Assembly: GCF_026126405.1 (NCBI RefSeq)
Contig: NZ_JAFMTQ010000003.1
Location: 1-64,000, forward strand
Source: Aureitalea sp. L0-47
GTDB taxonomy: Bacteria; Bacteroidota; Bacteroidia; Flavobacteriales; Flavobacteriaceae
DNA length: 64,000 nucleotides
Direction: 5' to 3'
Each line of letters begins with the position of its first letter. Position 1 is the first letter of the stretch. This document shows positions 9,030 through 17,781 of the stretch, in pieces. The notes below the pieces were generated by a model, which made no database searches, was not told the DNA's origin, and saw only the letters and a program-made list of their open reading frames with translations. A program made the translations under genes and the position numbers.

Positions 9030-9932
9030 TTAGTTAGCCCTCCCTCCTTTACTTTTTATAGTGCGCCTGGTTTTCATGATTCCGTTTATGATCACCGTAA
9101 CCAATATGATAAGTGCTCCATAGTAGAATTGCGGACTCATATTCTCCGAATCTCCCAGGATAAGCAAAGCGAGAATGATTCCGTAAAGAGGTTCCAGGTT
9201 GATGGTGAGCATAACGGTGTAAGGGCTAAGCCATTTCATTACGTGGATCGAGGCTATGAATGCATAGGCCGTGCACACCGAAGCGAGAATGATCAGGTAT
9301 ATCCAGTCGTTTTTATTCAGCTGAAAAAATTCCGAAGTAAAACTACCATTGAACATCAGGTAAATTGTAATGCACATCACACCGAAAAGCAGTTCGTAAA
9401 ACGATATGACCGAGGCTTTATGTCGCTTTGCCATCTTCCCGTTGATCACCGAAAACAGCGAACCTAAAAAAGAAGAACACAACGCCAGAAGAATTCCGTT
9501 CACATAAGCTGTCTCGAATTGAAAGATGATATAGAGTCCTATAACCACCAGGATTCCGAAAAGTACCTCATATCCATTGATCCTTCGTCGATAGTAAAGA
9601 GGTTCCAGGAAGGATGTGAAAAAAGCACCTGTAGACATCACCGCCAGGGTAACGGAAACGTTCGAAATTTTGATAGCGCCAAAGAAAGCCAACCAGTGCA
9701 ATGCAATGAGCAAACCTGCGATAAAGAAACCAGCCAGGGCCTTTCGGGTGTGTTTTAAATCTACTTTCCACAACAGGAGAAAGAGCAAAATAAAACCTGT
9801 TGCCAACAACATGCGGTACCAAACGAGGGGAATGGCTTCAATGGATATCAGCGCTCCCAGGACAGCAGTGAATCCCCAAATGAAAACGATCACATGAAGG
9901 TGAAGGTAATTGAGAAGCCTAGCGTTTTGCAT
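9030..9932 (-). CDS. EamA-family (DMT superfamily) transporter
   Basis: The 300-residue, strongly hydrophobic protein has about ten predicted membrane segments arranged as two EamA repeats (roughly 10-140 and 150-285). Family signs are HVIVFIWGFTAVLG near the start and the second-repeat motif LEPLYGIILALLILGD. The substrate cannot be read from sequence; relatives move metabolites or amino acids. The start overlaps the end of the LptF/G-type gene by 14 bp, so the two are translationally coupled in one operon with tgt. Confidence 0.88.
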   Translation of the reverse strand: MQNARLLNYLHLHVIVFIWGFTAVLGALISIEAIPLVWYRMLLATGFILLFLLLWKVDLKHTRKALAGFFIAGLLIALHWLAFFGAIKISNVSVTLAVMSTGAFFTSFLEPLYYRRRINGYEVLFGILVVIGLYIIFQFETAYVNGILLALCSSFLGSLFSVINGKMAKRHKASVISFYELLFGVMCITIYLMFNGSFTSEFFQLNKNDWIYLIILASVCTAYAFIASIHVMKWLSPYTVMLTINLEPLYGIILALLILGDSENMSPQFYYGALIILVTVIINGIMKTRRTIKSKGGRAN

Positions 9933-10998
9933 TTCGTAACAGATATACTGCTAAAATACCAAATACAAAATTAGGGAACCAGGTAGCAATGAAAGGAGAA
10001 AACGTACTCTGTTCGGCCATAGTGCCGAAGATCTTATCGAAGAAGATATAAACCATACCAATGGCGATTCCGATGGCAAGATTCACACCCATTCCTCCCC
10101 TTCTCTTAATGGATGAAACCGCCACTGCGATCACGGTGAGGATATAAGCCGACACCGGTAAACTCCACCTTTTGTACTGAACAACCTCATAGCGATTGAT
10201 ATAGGAAGAACCTCGCTCTTTCTCTCTCTTGATGAATTTATTCAGTTCTGTGAAATTCAATGTTTCGGCTATGTATTCAACCGGGGTAAGATCTTCCAGT
10301 TCGAAAGTAAAGGTGGTATCCACCCTTCTCCTCTTCTCAATGATGTCTTCGTTCTCGAGGATGGTACGTTTCTTATAGTTTAATAAAGAATAGGTGCTAT
10401 CTGCTTCATTGAATTTGATCCGACTTGCAGAGATCTTGTAGACCATCTTATTCCCTTCAATATGTTCAAGCGTAAAATTATTTCCTGATTTTTCCTTTAC
10501 GTTGAAATAGCTCACATAGATATAATCATTTTCATTGATCTGCCTGAACACATTAGTCTGGTTGCGATCTCGTTTACCTTTCTTTAAATAGGTATAGGTA
10601 AACTCGTTGAATCCTTTACTCGCCATGGGAGCCAGGTACATCCCCAGAACCAATGCACCAAGACATACTATGGTCGCACCTATAATATAGGGTCGCAGGA
10701 ACCTTGAGAAGGACACACCACTACTCAGAAAGGCGATCACTTCGGTATTGTTAGCCAGTTTTGATGTAAACCATATCACCGAAAGGAACAGGAATAGTGG
10801 AAATAGCAGGTTGGCAAAATAGACGGTAAAATCCAGGTAGTATTTCGCCACTTCAATGAATGGCACCTCGTTAGCGAGGATCTTGTCTATCTTTTCGGCA
10901 AGATTTACTGTAATACCTATCGGAATGAATAGAAGTAACAAGAGGATGAAGGTCCCCAGGTATTTGCGCAATATGTACCTGTCCAGTATGCTAAGCAT
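9919..10998 (-). CDS. LptF/LptG-family permease
   Basis: The 359-residue inner-membrane protein of the YjgP/YjgQ family is part of the ABC machine that lifts lipopolysaccharide out of the inner membrane. Membrane segments occur at the N-terminus (after MLSILDRYILRKYLG), around 50-120, and three near the C-terminus, flanking a soluble periplasmic domain. I chose the ATG at 10998 because MLSILDRYILRKY is the family start; a longer frame to 11091 only reads tgt in another phase. Its ATG shares one base with the tgt stop (TAATG). LptF versus LptG cannot be separated here. Confidence 0.92.
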   Translation of the reverse strand: MLSILDRYILRKYLGTFILLLLLFIPIGITVNLAEKIDKILANEVPFIEVAKYYLDFTVYFANLLFPLFLFLSVIWFTSKLANNTEVIAFLSSGVSFSRFLRPYIIGATIVCLGALVLGMYLAPMASKGFNEFTYTYLKKGKRDRNQTNVFRQINENDYIYVSYFNVKEKSGNNFTLEHIEGNKMVYKISASRIKFNEADSTYSLLNYKKRTILENEDIIEKRRRVDTTFTFELEDLTPVEYIAETLNFTELNKFIKREKERGSSYINRYEVVQYKRWSLPVSAYILTVIAVAVSSIKRRGGMGVNLAIGIAIGMVYIFFDKIFGTMAEQSTFSPFIATWFPNFVFGILAVYLLRNAKR

Positions 10999-12128
10999 TA
11001 CAAGCGTTTGTCCATTTGTTTCACCATGGTTTCCTTCCAGGATCTGAAGTCGCCGGCTAAGATATGCTTTCTCGCCTCTCTTACCAACCACAGGTAGAAT
11101 CCGAGATTGTGAATTGTTGCGATCTGACGTCCAAGCATTTCGTTTACAGTAAATAAGTGACGTAAATATGCCTTACTGTAAGCCGTGTCCACCCAGGTAA
11201 TATCCATTTCGTCTATAGCCGAAAAATCATCTTCCCACTTTTTGTTCTTGATATTAATGGTCCCATGTGCGGTAAATAACATTCCGTTCCTTCCGTTCCT
11301 GGTGGGCATGACACAGTCGAACATATCGATACCCAGTGCAATATTCTCCAAAATATTGATAGGTGTTCCCACTCCCATAAGGTAACGTGGTTTCTCTTCC
11401 GGAAGTATTTCAGTTACTACCGCCGTCATTTCATACATTTCGTCCGCCGGCTCACCAACCGATAGCCCGCCAATGGCATTTCCGAAGGCATCAGTATTTG
11501 AAATATACTCGGCCGATTGCCTTCTCAAATCCTTATAGGTGCTTCCCTGTACTATGGGAAAGAAAGCTTGTTCGTGCTCGTATTTCAAAGGTGTTTTCTG
11601 AAGGTGATCCAGGCAACGATCCAGCCAGCGATGCGTCATACGCATCGATCGTTTGGCGTAATCGTAGTCGCAGGGATAGGGTGTACATTCATCGAAGGCC
11701 ATAATGATATCGGCGCCTATCGAACGCTGTATCTCCATGACATTTTCAGGAGTGAAAAAGTGAAAGCTTCCGTCGATATGCGATTTGAACTTTACTCCTT
11801 CTTCCTTTATCTTTCTATTTGCTGAGAGTGAATATACCTGGTAACCGCCGCTGTCCGTTAGGATATTCCGGTCCCAGTTCATGAATTTATGCAGACCACC
11901 TGCTTTTTCCAGTATGGGTATCTGGGGCCTGAGGTAAAGATGATAGGTATTGCCCAGGATGATGTCCGGGTTGATATCTTCGGAAAGTTCCCGCTGATGC
12001 ACTCCTTTTACGGTTCCCACCGTTCCAACGGGCATGAATATAGGTGTCTCTACTTTCCCGTGACCGAGTGTGATGGTACCCGCACGCGCAGATGAATTCT
12101 CGTCTTTTCCTTCCAGTTGAAAGTGCAT
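10998..12128 (-). CDS. tgt: tRNA-guanine transglycosylase
   Basis: Tgt swaps guanine-34 for the queuosine precursor preQ1 in tRNAs with GUN anticodons. The 376-residue protein starts at MHFQLEGKDENSSARAG and carries the family motifs ETPIFMPVGTVGTVKG, DSGGYQVYSL (catalytic Asp region), IMAFDECTPYP, and MPTRNGRNG. An upstream in-frame ATG at 12167 adds 13 residues not seen in the family. The canonical zinc site (CxCxxC then His) near the C-terminus is absent: the region around residues 290-340 has no Cys cluster and reads INIKNKKWEDDFSAIDEMD instead. Queuosine function is otherwise expected. Confidence 0.95.
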   Translation of the reverse strand: MHFQLEGKDENSSARAGTITLGHGKVETPIFMPVGTVGTVKGVHQRELSEDINPDIILGNTYHLYLRPQIPILEKAGGLHKFMNWDRNILTDSGGYQVYSLSANRKIKEEGVKFKSHIDGSFHFFTPENVMEIQRSIGADIIMAFDECTPYPCDYDYAKRSMRMTHRWLDRCLDHLQKTPLKYEHEQAFFPIVQGSTYKDLRRQSAEYISNTDAFGNAIGGLSVGEPADEMYEMTAVVTEILPEEKPRYLMGVGTPINILENIALGIDMFDCVMPTRNGRNGMLFTAHGTINIKNKKWEDDFSAIDEMDITWVDTAYSKAYLRHLFTVNEMLGRQIATIHNLGFYLWLVREARKHILAGDFRSWKETMVKQMDKRL

Positions 12129-12286
12129 AATCGCATTTAAAGGGCCAAAACCCGTGCTGAGCTGCAAAGATATACGATTTGTGGGTTTAGCCTCCTAAAA
12201 TACTGTTAGAAGCTTCAGAGATTTCGGAATGTTGTAATTATGTTAACTAATTAGGGCAAATCGTTAATAACTGCCCAATTTAGCCC

Positions 12287-12317
12287 TTTGTTCCACTTTG
12301 AGAATGCGTTACTTTTG
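12287..12317 (+). promoter_or_regulatory. Transketolase promoter
   Basis: TTTG at 12287-12290 and TACTTTTG at 12310-12317 are separated by 19 nt and match the Bacteroidota promoter. Transcription would start near 12324, about 14 nt before the transketolase ATG at 12338. Confidence 0.7.
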
Positions 12318-12337
12318 AAGCTGTAAAAAACAAGATT

Positions 12338-13183
12338 ATGCCGGATATTTCCTATCTAAACGACTTAGTAATCCAGGTACGTAGGGATATACTAAGACAA
12401 GTTCATAAAGTAAATTCGGGCCACCCCGGTGGTTCATTGGGTTGTACCGAGTTTTTTGTAGCCATGTTCCAGGAGATCATGGACAGAAAAGAAGGATTCG
12501 ACATGAACGGAACTGAAGAAGACATCTTCTTCTTATCCAACGGTCACATATCTCCGGTATTTTACAGTGTCCTGGCACGGTCGGGCTACTTCCCGGTAGA
12601 TGAACTGAATACCTTCCGTTTAATTAATTCACGATTACAAGGCCATCCTACCACTCATGAAGGTTTACCCGGAATAAGGGTTGCCTCAGGTTCCCTGGGA
12701 CAAGGAATTTCAGTTTCTGTGGGTGCAGCTACAACAAAAAAACTTAACAATGACGATCATCTCGTTTACACGCTTTGCGGTGATGGCGAATTACAGGAAG
12801 GTCAGAATTGGGAAGCGATCATGTATGCGGCGGCTCACAAAGTAGACAACCTCATAGTGACCGTTGATTACAATGGACAGCAGATCGACGGATCGACAGA
12901 TGATGTACTTGCCTTAGGTAACCTTAAAGCCAAGTTTGAGGCTTTCGGATGGACCGTCCTTGAAATTGAGAACGGAAACGACCTGCAGCAGGTGATCGAT
13001 GGAATGAAAAGCGCTAAGGAACTTACGGGTAAAGGCAAGCCCGTTTGTGTTCTAATGACCACAGTGATGGGTAACGGTGTGGATTTCATGATGCACACCC
13101 ACGCATGGCACGGAAAAGCACCAAACGATGAGCAATTGGAAATAGCACTTGCGCAAAATCCTGAAACCATTGGAGATTACTAA
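12338..13183 (+). CDS. Transketolase, N-terminal (thiamine diphosphate) subunit
   Basis: The 281-residue subunit carries the thiamine diphosphate-binding half of transketolase, which moves two-carbon units in the non-oxidative pentose phosphate pathway. Family motifs are NSGHPGGSLGCTEF, the metal/TPP motif GDGELQEGQNWEA and DYNGQQIDGS. The matching pyrimidine-binding half is encoded 705 bp downstream, so the enzyme is a split two-chain form rather than the usual single 650-residue chain. An exported protein gene lies between the two halves. Confidence 0.95.
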   Translation: MPDISYLNDLVIQVRRDILRQVHKVNSGHPGGSLGCTEFFVAMFQEIMDRKEGFDMNGTEEDIFFLSNGHISPVFYSVLARSGYFPVDELNTFRLINSRLQGHPTTHEGLPGIRVASGSLGQGISVSVGAATTKKLNNDDHLVYTLCGDGELQEGQNWEAIMYAAAHKVDNLIVTVDYNGQQIDGSTDDVLALGNLKAKFEAFGWTVLEIENGNDLQQVIDGMKSAKELTGKGKPVCVLMTTVMGNGVDFMMHTHAWHGKAPNDEQLEIALAQNPETIGDY

Positions 13184-13184
13184 G

Positions 13185-13892
13185 ATGAAAAAGTTACTCA
13201 TTGTCTTCCTGATTCTGTCGTGTACCATTGGTGCTAAGGGTCAGGAACTCACGGTGAACCTGGATTACGAAGTAACCTATACTATTCCTGCTCCCAGGCG
13301 AAATACATCAGACACTATTACAGTGGGTTTCACTAAGGATGGCAGGTACCTGCATTCAAATATTCCTTTTTTGGGGGAAGATTTCGGAAGGAGTGTACTG
13401 AAGAATCCTGATTTCGATCTTTCAAATTCGGATGCGAACTTTGTTCTGGACACCCAGCAGATGCTTTTCTATTTTCATTTCAATTTTGAAGATAATATCA
13501 TGTTCATGAAGATGAATGTAGAGAATTTTATTCCTGTTGAACGTGATCCGCTGGAGGGCGATCTGGATCTTATAGCGGAGGCCACGGGCGATAAAATAAA
13601 TCTCGTAGGCAACAGCTATCCAACTTTCTTACTATACCCGAAGAATGAACCTGAAGAACCACTCACCCTGGTCATGGATACCAACAGGCCAGTCAATAAT
13701 TTAAACTTAATCAATGAGTTTGTCGAGTTGATGCTGCGCAAGACCGAAAGCGAAGGCAGTGCAAGTTTCGACATTCCCAACGGGCTTATCCTTGGTGCCT
13801 ATACTACTAGTGGCACCTTATTCGAAGCTATTTCAGTTAAGGACATCAATTCATCAATAAACATCTCCAACGGATTCAATATAAAAGAATGA
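13185..13892 (+). CDS. Exported protein of unknown function between transketolase halves
   Basis: The 235-residue product starts [20 protein letters not shown], a cleavable signal peptide, and continues with beta-rich sequence such as [20 protein letters not shown] recognise no domain. The ATG at 13185 is 1 bp after the stop of the N-terminal transketolase gene, and its stop overlaps the C-terminal subunit start by 4 bp (ATGA), so it is translated within the transketolase operon. An exported protein in the middle of a cytoplasmic enzyme operon is unexplained. The upstream in-frame start at 13149 would lie inside the previous gene and spoil the signal peptide. Confidence 0.75.
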   Translation: MKKLLIVFLILSCTIGAKGQELTVNLDYEVTYTIPAPRRNTSDTITVGFTKDGRYLHSNIPFLGEDFGRSVLKNPDFDLSNSDANFVLDTQQMLFYFHFNFEDNIMFMKMNVENFIPVERDPLEGDLDLIAEATGDKINLVGNSYPTFLLYPKNEPEEPLTLVMDTNRPVNNLNLINEFVELMLRKTESEGSASFDIPNGLILGAYTTSGTLFEAISVKDINSSINISNGFNIKE

Positions 13893-14842
13893 AAAAATAT
13901 ACAGATACCGGTAAGAAAGATACTCGCTCAGGCTTTGGAGCCGGACTCACAGAGTTAGGAAAAAAGAACGAAAACATTGTGGCTCTTTGTGCCGATCTCA
14001 CCGGATCCCTGAAAATGGACGAATTCAAAGCGAACCATCCGGATCGCTTTTTCCAGGTAGGGATCGCTGAGGCCAATATGATGGGAATAGCTGCAGGGAT
14101 GACCATTGGTGGTAAGATTCCCTTCACCGGTACTTTTGCCAATTTCTCAACCGGAAGAGTCTACGACCAGATCCGCCAAAGCATCGCTTACAGTCATAAG
14201 AATGTAAAGATATGTGCATCTCACGCCGGACTTACCCTGGGTGAGGACGGAGCAACACATCAGATCCTTGAAGATATCGGACTTATGAAGATGTTGCCCG
14301 GGATGACGGTGATTAACACTTGTGATTTCAATCAAACTAAAGCTGCTACCATTGCTATTGCAGAGCATCACGGACCTGTCTACCTTCGTTTCGGGAGGCC
14401 CAAGGTAGCTAACTTCACCCCGGAAGACCAGGTATTCGAGATTGGAAAGGCAGTGCAGCTACAGGAAGGAAACGATGTTACGATAGTGGCAACCGGTCAC
14501 CTTGTATGGGAAGCCCTGGAAGCTGCCAATTCGCTTCATGAGCAAGGAATCTCGGCAGATGTTATCAATATTCATACTATCAAACCATTGGATAAAGAAG
14601 CTATCCTGAATAGTGTAGCCAAAACGGGTTGTATTGTAACCGCTGAAGAACACAACTACCACGGAGGTCTTGGCGAAAGTGTTGCCAGGGTTTTAGGAGA
14701 AAATACACCAACGCCCCAGGAATTCGTGGCAACTCAAGATACCTTCGGGGAATCCGGAACTCCAGCACAACTGATGGAGAAATACGGACTAAACGCCAAA
14801 GCCATCCATAAAGCGGCTAAGAAAGTAATGGGACGCAAGTAA
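13889..14842 (+). CDS. Transketolase, C-terminal (pyrimidine-binding) subunit
   Basis: The 317-residue subunit holds the pyrimidine-binding and C-terminal domains of transketolase. Motifs include [17 protein letters not shown], with the catalytic Glu that activates thiamine diphosphate, [24 protein letters not shown] and [11 protein letters not shown]. It pairs with the N-terminal subunit at 12338-13183. The ATG overlaps the preceding gene by 4 bp, and a bidirectional terminator follows. Confidence 0.95.
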   Translation: MKKYTDTGKKDTRSGFGAGLTELGKKNENIVALCADLTGSLKMDEFKANHPDRFFQVGIAEANMMGIAAGMTIGGKIPFTGTFANFSTGRVYDQIRQSIAYSHKNVKICASHAGLTLGEDGATHQILEDIGLMKMLPGMTVINTCDFNQTKAATIAIAEHHGPVYLRFGRPKVANFTPEDQVFEIGKAVQLQEGNDVTIVATGHLVWEALEAANSLHEQGISADVINIHTIKPLDKEAILNSVAKTGCIVTAEEHNYHGGLGESVARVLGENTPTPQEFVATQDTFGESGTPAQLMEKYGLNAKAIHKAAKKVMGRK

Positions 14843-14879
14843 GCCTTTTGGTGAAGGACCGTATTCCTTCAGTAATTAA

Positions 14880-14922
14880 AAAGGAAAAGCCTCACTTAAA
14901 CGGTGAGGCTTTCTAATTTTTT
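14880..14922. terminator. Bidirectional terminator between transketolase and lipoprotein genes
   Basis: AAAGCCTCAC (14886-14895) pairs with GTGAGGCTTT (14903-14912) across a 7-nt loop, with T-rich sequence on both strands. It serves the convergent genes on either side. Confidence 0.85.
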
Positions 14923-14937
14923 CAGAAATAATTAATT

Positions 14938-15876
14938 CTAACTATCTGAATCCAGATAATCTACAATCCCATCCCCATCTTCATCGGGGTAAGTAATATT
15001 TCCATTGGCGTCTATCTCGATCTCATCTCTTGTTGGACGACCATCACCATCGTCATCGTTATCAGCATAGTTCGGAAGAAGGTCTAAATCCGTATCATCG
15101 TCTTCTTCTAAATTATTCCCATTTAGGTCTTCCACAACCGATGGCACACCATCGTTATCCTGGTCACCCATTTCATTTTCGTATAGCTGAAAGGCGAAGA
15201 TCAACTGGGCATAGGTAGGAATCACCGAAGTTGGTGGGGGGTTCACGTAGTAACCAAGACCGGAAGGCATAAAAACAGCTCCGATGCCATAACCCTCAAA
15301 GGAAGTTGACCCATCAGGGTTAGTAACTATAGAGGTGGCACCTTTAAACTCAACCAGAACATCTTGCAGCCCATTAACAACAGCTGTCATATCGAATCTA
15401 ATAGGAATTGTTGATGCATCGAATCGTCGTGAGTAAGGTAGAATCTCTTCTTCCTTGTTTATGTAGGTCCCATCGTAGGTGATAGTCGCTAAATCAGGAA
15501 ATTCCGGGCGGTCTCCTCCCCCTTCTTCTACCACGAGGTAATACAATTTGTATTCTAATCCTTCTTTAATACGATCCTTTACCATTTTGGAAGTGACCTG
15601 TTCTCTCAAAGGTGTTTTATCCGAATTAACCCCTGCTATCGTATCGAATTTGATCTGGAAATCGAAATTAGCCGGAGGATTCGCGAATTCTTCGTAATTA
15701 TAAAAGTGAGTATTCAGGTATTCTTCAATTATAGCCTGGGCCACCGGTGCTTCTTCCGCTCGATCCCTGGCAGGAATGAAGTTATCTTGTACATCGTCAT
15801 CATTGCCACACGAATTCACAATCAGGAGAATCGATAGTGCGGTGAAAAGTAGACCAATATATTTTTTCATCATCAA
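14938..15876 (-). CDS. FKBP-like lipoprotein with a calcium-binding-type C-terminus
   Basis: The 312-residue protein starts with a lipoprotein signal (about residues 1-22, lipobox VNSC). The middle region (about 125-230) looks like a diverged FKBP peptidyl-prolyl isomerase fold: TITYDGTYINKEE, a VVNGLQDVLVEFKGA strand-loop and the GIGAVFMPSGLGYYV segment. The C-terminal 80 residues are packed with DxDxDG repeats (DQDNDGVPS, DNDDDGDGRPTRDEIE, DEDGDGIVDYLDSDS), as in thrombospondin type 3 calcium sites. It probably acts on the outer membrane or surface. Starts one or two codons downstream (15873, 15870) are equally possible. Confidence 0.8.
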   Translation of the reverse strand: MMMKKYIGLLFTALSILLIVNSCGNDDDVQDNFIPARDRAEEAPVAQAIIEEYLNTHFYNYEEFANPPANFDFQIKFDTIAGVNSDKTPLREQVTSKMVKDRIKEGLEYKLYYLVVEEGGGDRPEFPDLATITYDGTYINKEEEILPYSRRFDASTIPIRFDMTAVVNGLQDVLVEFKGATSIVTNPDGSTSFEGYGIGAVFMPSGLGYYVNPPPTSVIPTYAQLIFAFQLYENEMGDQDNDGVPSVVEDLNGNNLEEDDDTDLDLLPNYADNDDDGDGRPTRDEIEIDANGNITYPDEDGDGIVDYLDSDS

Positions 15877-15950
15877 TTTTTAGAGTGGTGCAAGATACAA
15901 TTTTCCACTATTTTTGTACGATATATTAACGTAGAATTAAGTGGGATTGT

Positions 15951-16325
15951 ATGAGGGTTGATAAATATCTCTGGTGCCTCAGATACTATAAAACGAGAAG
16001 TATTGCTACTCGTGCTTGCAAGAAGGGTTCAATTACGGTGAACGGGAGCACGGTGAAACCATCCAGGGAGGTATATCCCGGAGACGCAATAGGCTTGCGA
16101 AAGGAGCAAATCAATTTCACTTTGGAAGTACTTGACCTACCCGATAGCCGATTGGGCGCCAAACTCGTTGATATGTATCGCAAGGACACTACACCCAAAG
16201 AGGCATTTGCCAATAAGGAACTGCTTAAATACTCGAAAGAATACTACCGAAAAAAGGGTGTGGGACGGCCAACGAAAAAGGATCGGAGAGACCTTGAGGA
16301 TTTTACCGAAAGTGAATTCGATTAG
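15951..16325 (+). CDS. hslR: S4-domain RNA-binding heat shock protein Hsp15
   Basis: The 124-residue protein is an S4 RNA-binding domain (VDKYLWCLRYYKTRSIATRACKKG) followed by a basic tail (RKKGVGRPTKKDRRDLEDF). Hsp15 relatives bind free 50S subunits that still carry a nascent chain and help to recycle stalled ribosomes. Length and layout match the family. A TATTTTTG -7 box lies at 15909-15916. The next gene begins 35 bp downstream, after a TATCTTTG box of its own. Confidence 0.9.
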   Translation: MRVDKYLWCLRYYKTRSIATRACKKGSITVNGSTVKPSREVYPGDAIGLRKEQINFTLEVLDLPDSRLGAKLVDMYRKDTTPKEAFANKELLKYSKEYYRKKGVGRPTKKDRRDLEDFTESEFD

Positions 16326-16360
16326 TTCAACGGTTTATTATCTTTGAAAAAAACAACTAC

Positions 16361-16861
16361 ATGGCACAGGAAACAGTAATTCTGAATAAGACCCAGATCG
16401 CTCACAAGCTGAAACGGATGGCCTACCAGGTATATGAGACCAACATCAATGAGAAAGAGGTGGTTATCGCGGGTATTGAGAGCAACGGTTATCTTGTGGC
16501 AAAGAAACTGAAGCGCCTGGTGGAGAAGGTCTCTCCTATTGATGTAACACTGTGCAAAGTAACCATCGACAAATCAGTCCCTACCAATCCAATCAAGACC
16601 TCGATCGATGCCGAGGCCTACACGAATAAGTCGGTGGTACTGGTAGACGACGTATTACATAGTGGTACGACGTTGATCTATGGAGTGAAACATTTCCTGG
16701 AAGTTCCTCTAAAGCAGTTCAAAACCGCTGTGCTTGTTGATCGGAATCATAAAAAGTATCCTGTAAAAGCCGATTTTAAAGGTATTTCGCTATCTACTTC
16801 CATAAGCGAAAATGTCTCCGTGATCATTGAAAAGGACAATGACCGGGCTATTCTAGAATAG
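16361..16861 (+). CDS. PyrR-like phosphoribosyltransferase
   Basis: The 166-residue protein has the type I phosphoribosyltransferase PRPP-binding motif VVLVDDVLHSGTTLIYGVK near residues 90-110 and a basic KRMAYQVYE N-terminus. The nearest family I recognise is PyrR/uracil phosphoribosyltransferase, but it lacks clear RNA-binding residues and is not near pyr genes here. Role in pyrimidine salvage or control is inferred. It converges on aroK and overlaps its 3' end by 9 bp. Confidence 0.8.
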   Translation: MAQETVILNKTQIAHKLKRMAYQVYETNINEKEVVIAGIESNGYLVAKKLKRLVEKVSPIDVTLCKVTIDKSVPTNPIKTSIDAEAYTNKSVVLVDDVLHSGTTLIYGVKHFLEVPLKQFKTAVLVDRNHKKYPVKADFKGISLSTSISENVSVIIEKDNDRAILE

Positions 16862-17374
16862 CTGGAGAACGATCTCCCGTACTATTTCAGAAATACTTTT
16901 TCCTTCTACGGAAATGATGGTTTCCGATCTTTCATAGACCGGTGCTCTTTCGAATAAGTGTTTCCGTATGAAGTCGGTTAGATTCTCCCTATCATCCAGA
17001 TGGGCTATAAGTGGTCTTTTACTTCGCTCTTCAAACAATCGCGTCGTGAGTTCATCCACCGAAGCTTTTAAGTAGATTGTTCTTACCTGCTCCGATTCCA
17101 GGAAAAGATTCATGGTATTTCCATAGCAGGGTGTTCCGCCTCCTGTGGCAAGTACGAGCTTGTTTTTTTCATTCAGAACTTTGGCAACGGCTTCGCTTTC
17201 TTTTCTTCTGAAGTAGATCTCTCCTTTTGTGGCGAATAGTTCCTGTATGGATTTGGATTCTTGAATTTCGATGTAATTATCCAGGTCGGTAAAAGAGAAA
17301 TCCAACGTTGATGCCAGCTCCTTACCAACAGCAGTTTTACCGCTGCCCATATAACCAATTAGTACTAAGATCAT
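16853..17374 (-). CDS. aroK: Shikimate kinase
   Basis: The enzyme phosphorylates shikimate in the chorismate pathway. The 173-residue protein has Walker A GYMGSGKTAVG immediately after the start, the shikimate-binding motif DLDNYIE, the GGGTPCYGN loop and the lid RSKRPLI. I chose M at 17374 because it places the P-loop at the N-terminus as in the family; an ATG at 17428 would add 18 residues. The tRNA-Lys promoter lies divergently upstream. Confidence 0.93.
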   Translation of the reverse strand: MILVLIGYMGSGKTAVGKELASTLDFSFTDLDNYIEIQESKSIQELFATKGEIYFRRKESEAVAKVLNEKNKLVLATGGGTPCYGNTMNLFLESEQVRTIYLKASVDELTTRLFEERSKRPLIAHLDDRENLTDFIRKHLFERAPVYERSETIISVEGKSISEIVREIVLQLF

Positions 17375-17444
17375 TCGCTCAGGATTGTTATGTTCATGGT
17401 TCTGAAGCTTCTCATCGCTTATTGACAAATTTAATTTAATATGC

Positions 17445-17476
17445 TTTGAAAAATAAATTTATTGATAGTATATTTG
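17445..17476 (+). promoter_or_regulatory. tRNA-Lys promoter
   Basis: TTTG at 17445-17448 and TATATTTG at 17469-17476 lie 20 nt apart. The discriminator CACCCGC is shared with the rRNA-type promoter P2 near the left edge. The start site would fall about 10 nt before the mature tRNA. Confidence 0.75.
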
Positions 17477-17492
17477 CACCCGCAATGAAGGA

Positions 17493-17565
17493 GACCTGAT
17501 AGCTCAGTTGGTAGAGCACCTCCCTTTTAAGGAGGTGGTCCTGGGTTCGAGCCCCAGTCAGGTCA
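17493..17565 (+). tRNA. tRNA-Lys (UUU)
   Basis: A full cloverleaf: acceptor GACCTGA/TCAGGTC, D-loop AGCTCAGTTGGTAGAGC, anticodon stem CCTCC/GGAGG around the loop CTTTTAA giving anticodon TTT, and T-arm CTGGGTTCGAGCCCCAG. Length is 73 nt including the discriminator; CCA is not encoded. Confidence 0.97.
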
Positions 17566-17664
17566 CAAAGTGATTTTACAAACCGCAGGTTTGTATCGCG
17601 TTAGCTTATGGGGCGAGAAGTTTACACTGAGCGCAGTCGAAGTGAGCCCCAGTCAGGTCACAAA
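17549..17664 (+). repeat. Direct repeat of the tRNA-Lys 3' end
   Basis: A 21-bp stretch beginning GAGCCCCAGTCAGGTC at 17549-17569 (T-arm and acceptor 3' half plus CACAAA) recurs exactly at 17644-17664. The copies are 95 bp apart. The segment between holds a perfect ACAAACC/GGTTTGT hairpin (17578-17594) and a GGGGC/GCCCC palindrome. Duplicated tRNA 3' ends are the usual scar of site-specific integration or of slippage; no integrase is nearby. Confidence 0.9.
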
Positions 17665-17697
17665 AAAAGTTAAGCCCCGCGGTTTAACTTTTTTTTT
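17662..17697 (+). terminator. Terminator-like hairpin between the two tRNAs
   Basis: AAAGTTAA (17666-17673) pairs with TTAACTTT (17684-17691) around GCCCCGCGGT and is followed by a T-run up to 17697. The first base of tRNA-Leu follows immediately, so it may act as a processing signal as well as a terminator. Confidence 0.6.
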
Positions 17698-17781
17698 GCC
17701 CGGGTGCTGGAATTGGTAGACAGGCATGGTTGAGGGCCATGTGTCCAATAGGGCGTATGGGTTCGACTCCCATCTCGGGCA
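17698..17781 (+). tRNA. tRNA-Leu (GAG)
   Basis: Acceptor GCCCGGG pairs with CTCGGGC (one G-U). The anticodon stem CATGG/CCATG encloses TTGAGGG, giving anticodon GAG. A class II variable arm (TGTCCAATAGGGCG) and T-arm ATGGGTTCGACTCCCAT follow. 84 nt with discriminator A; no encoded CCA. Confidence 0.96.

Noticed and set aside
8877-9467. 196-codon open frame on the plus strand
   Set aside because: It is antisense to accA and the EamA gene and crosses their intergenic gap; no recognisable domain.
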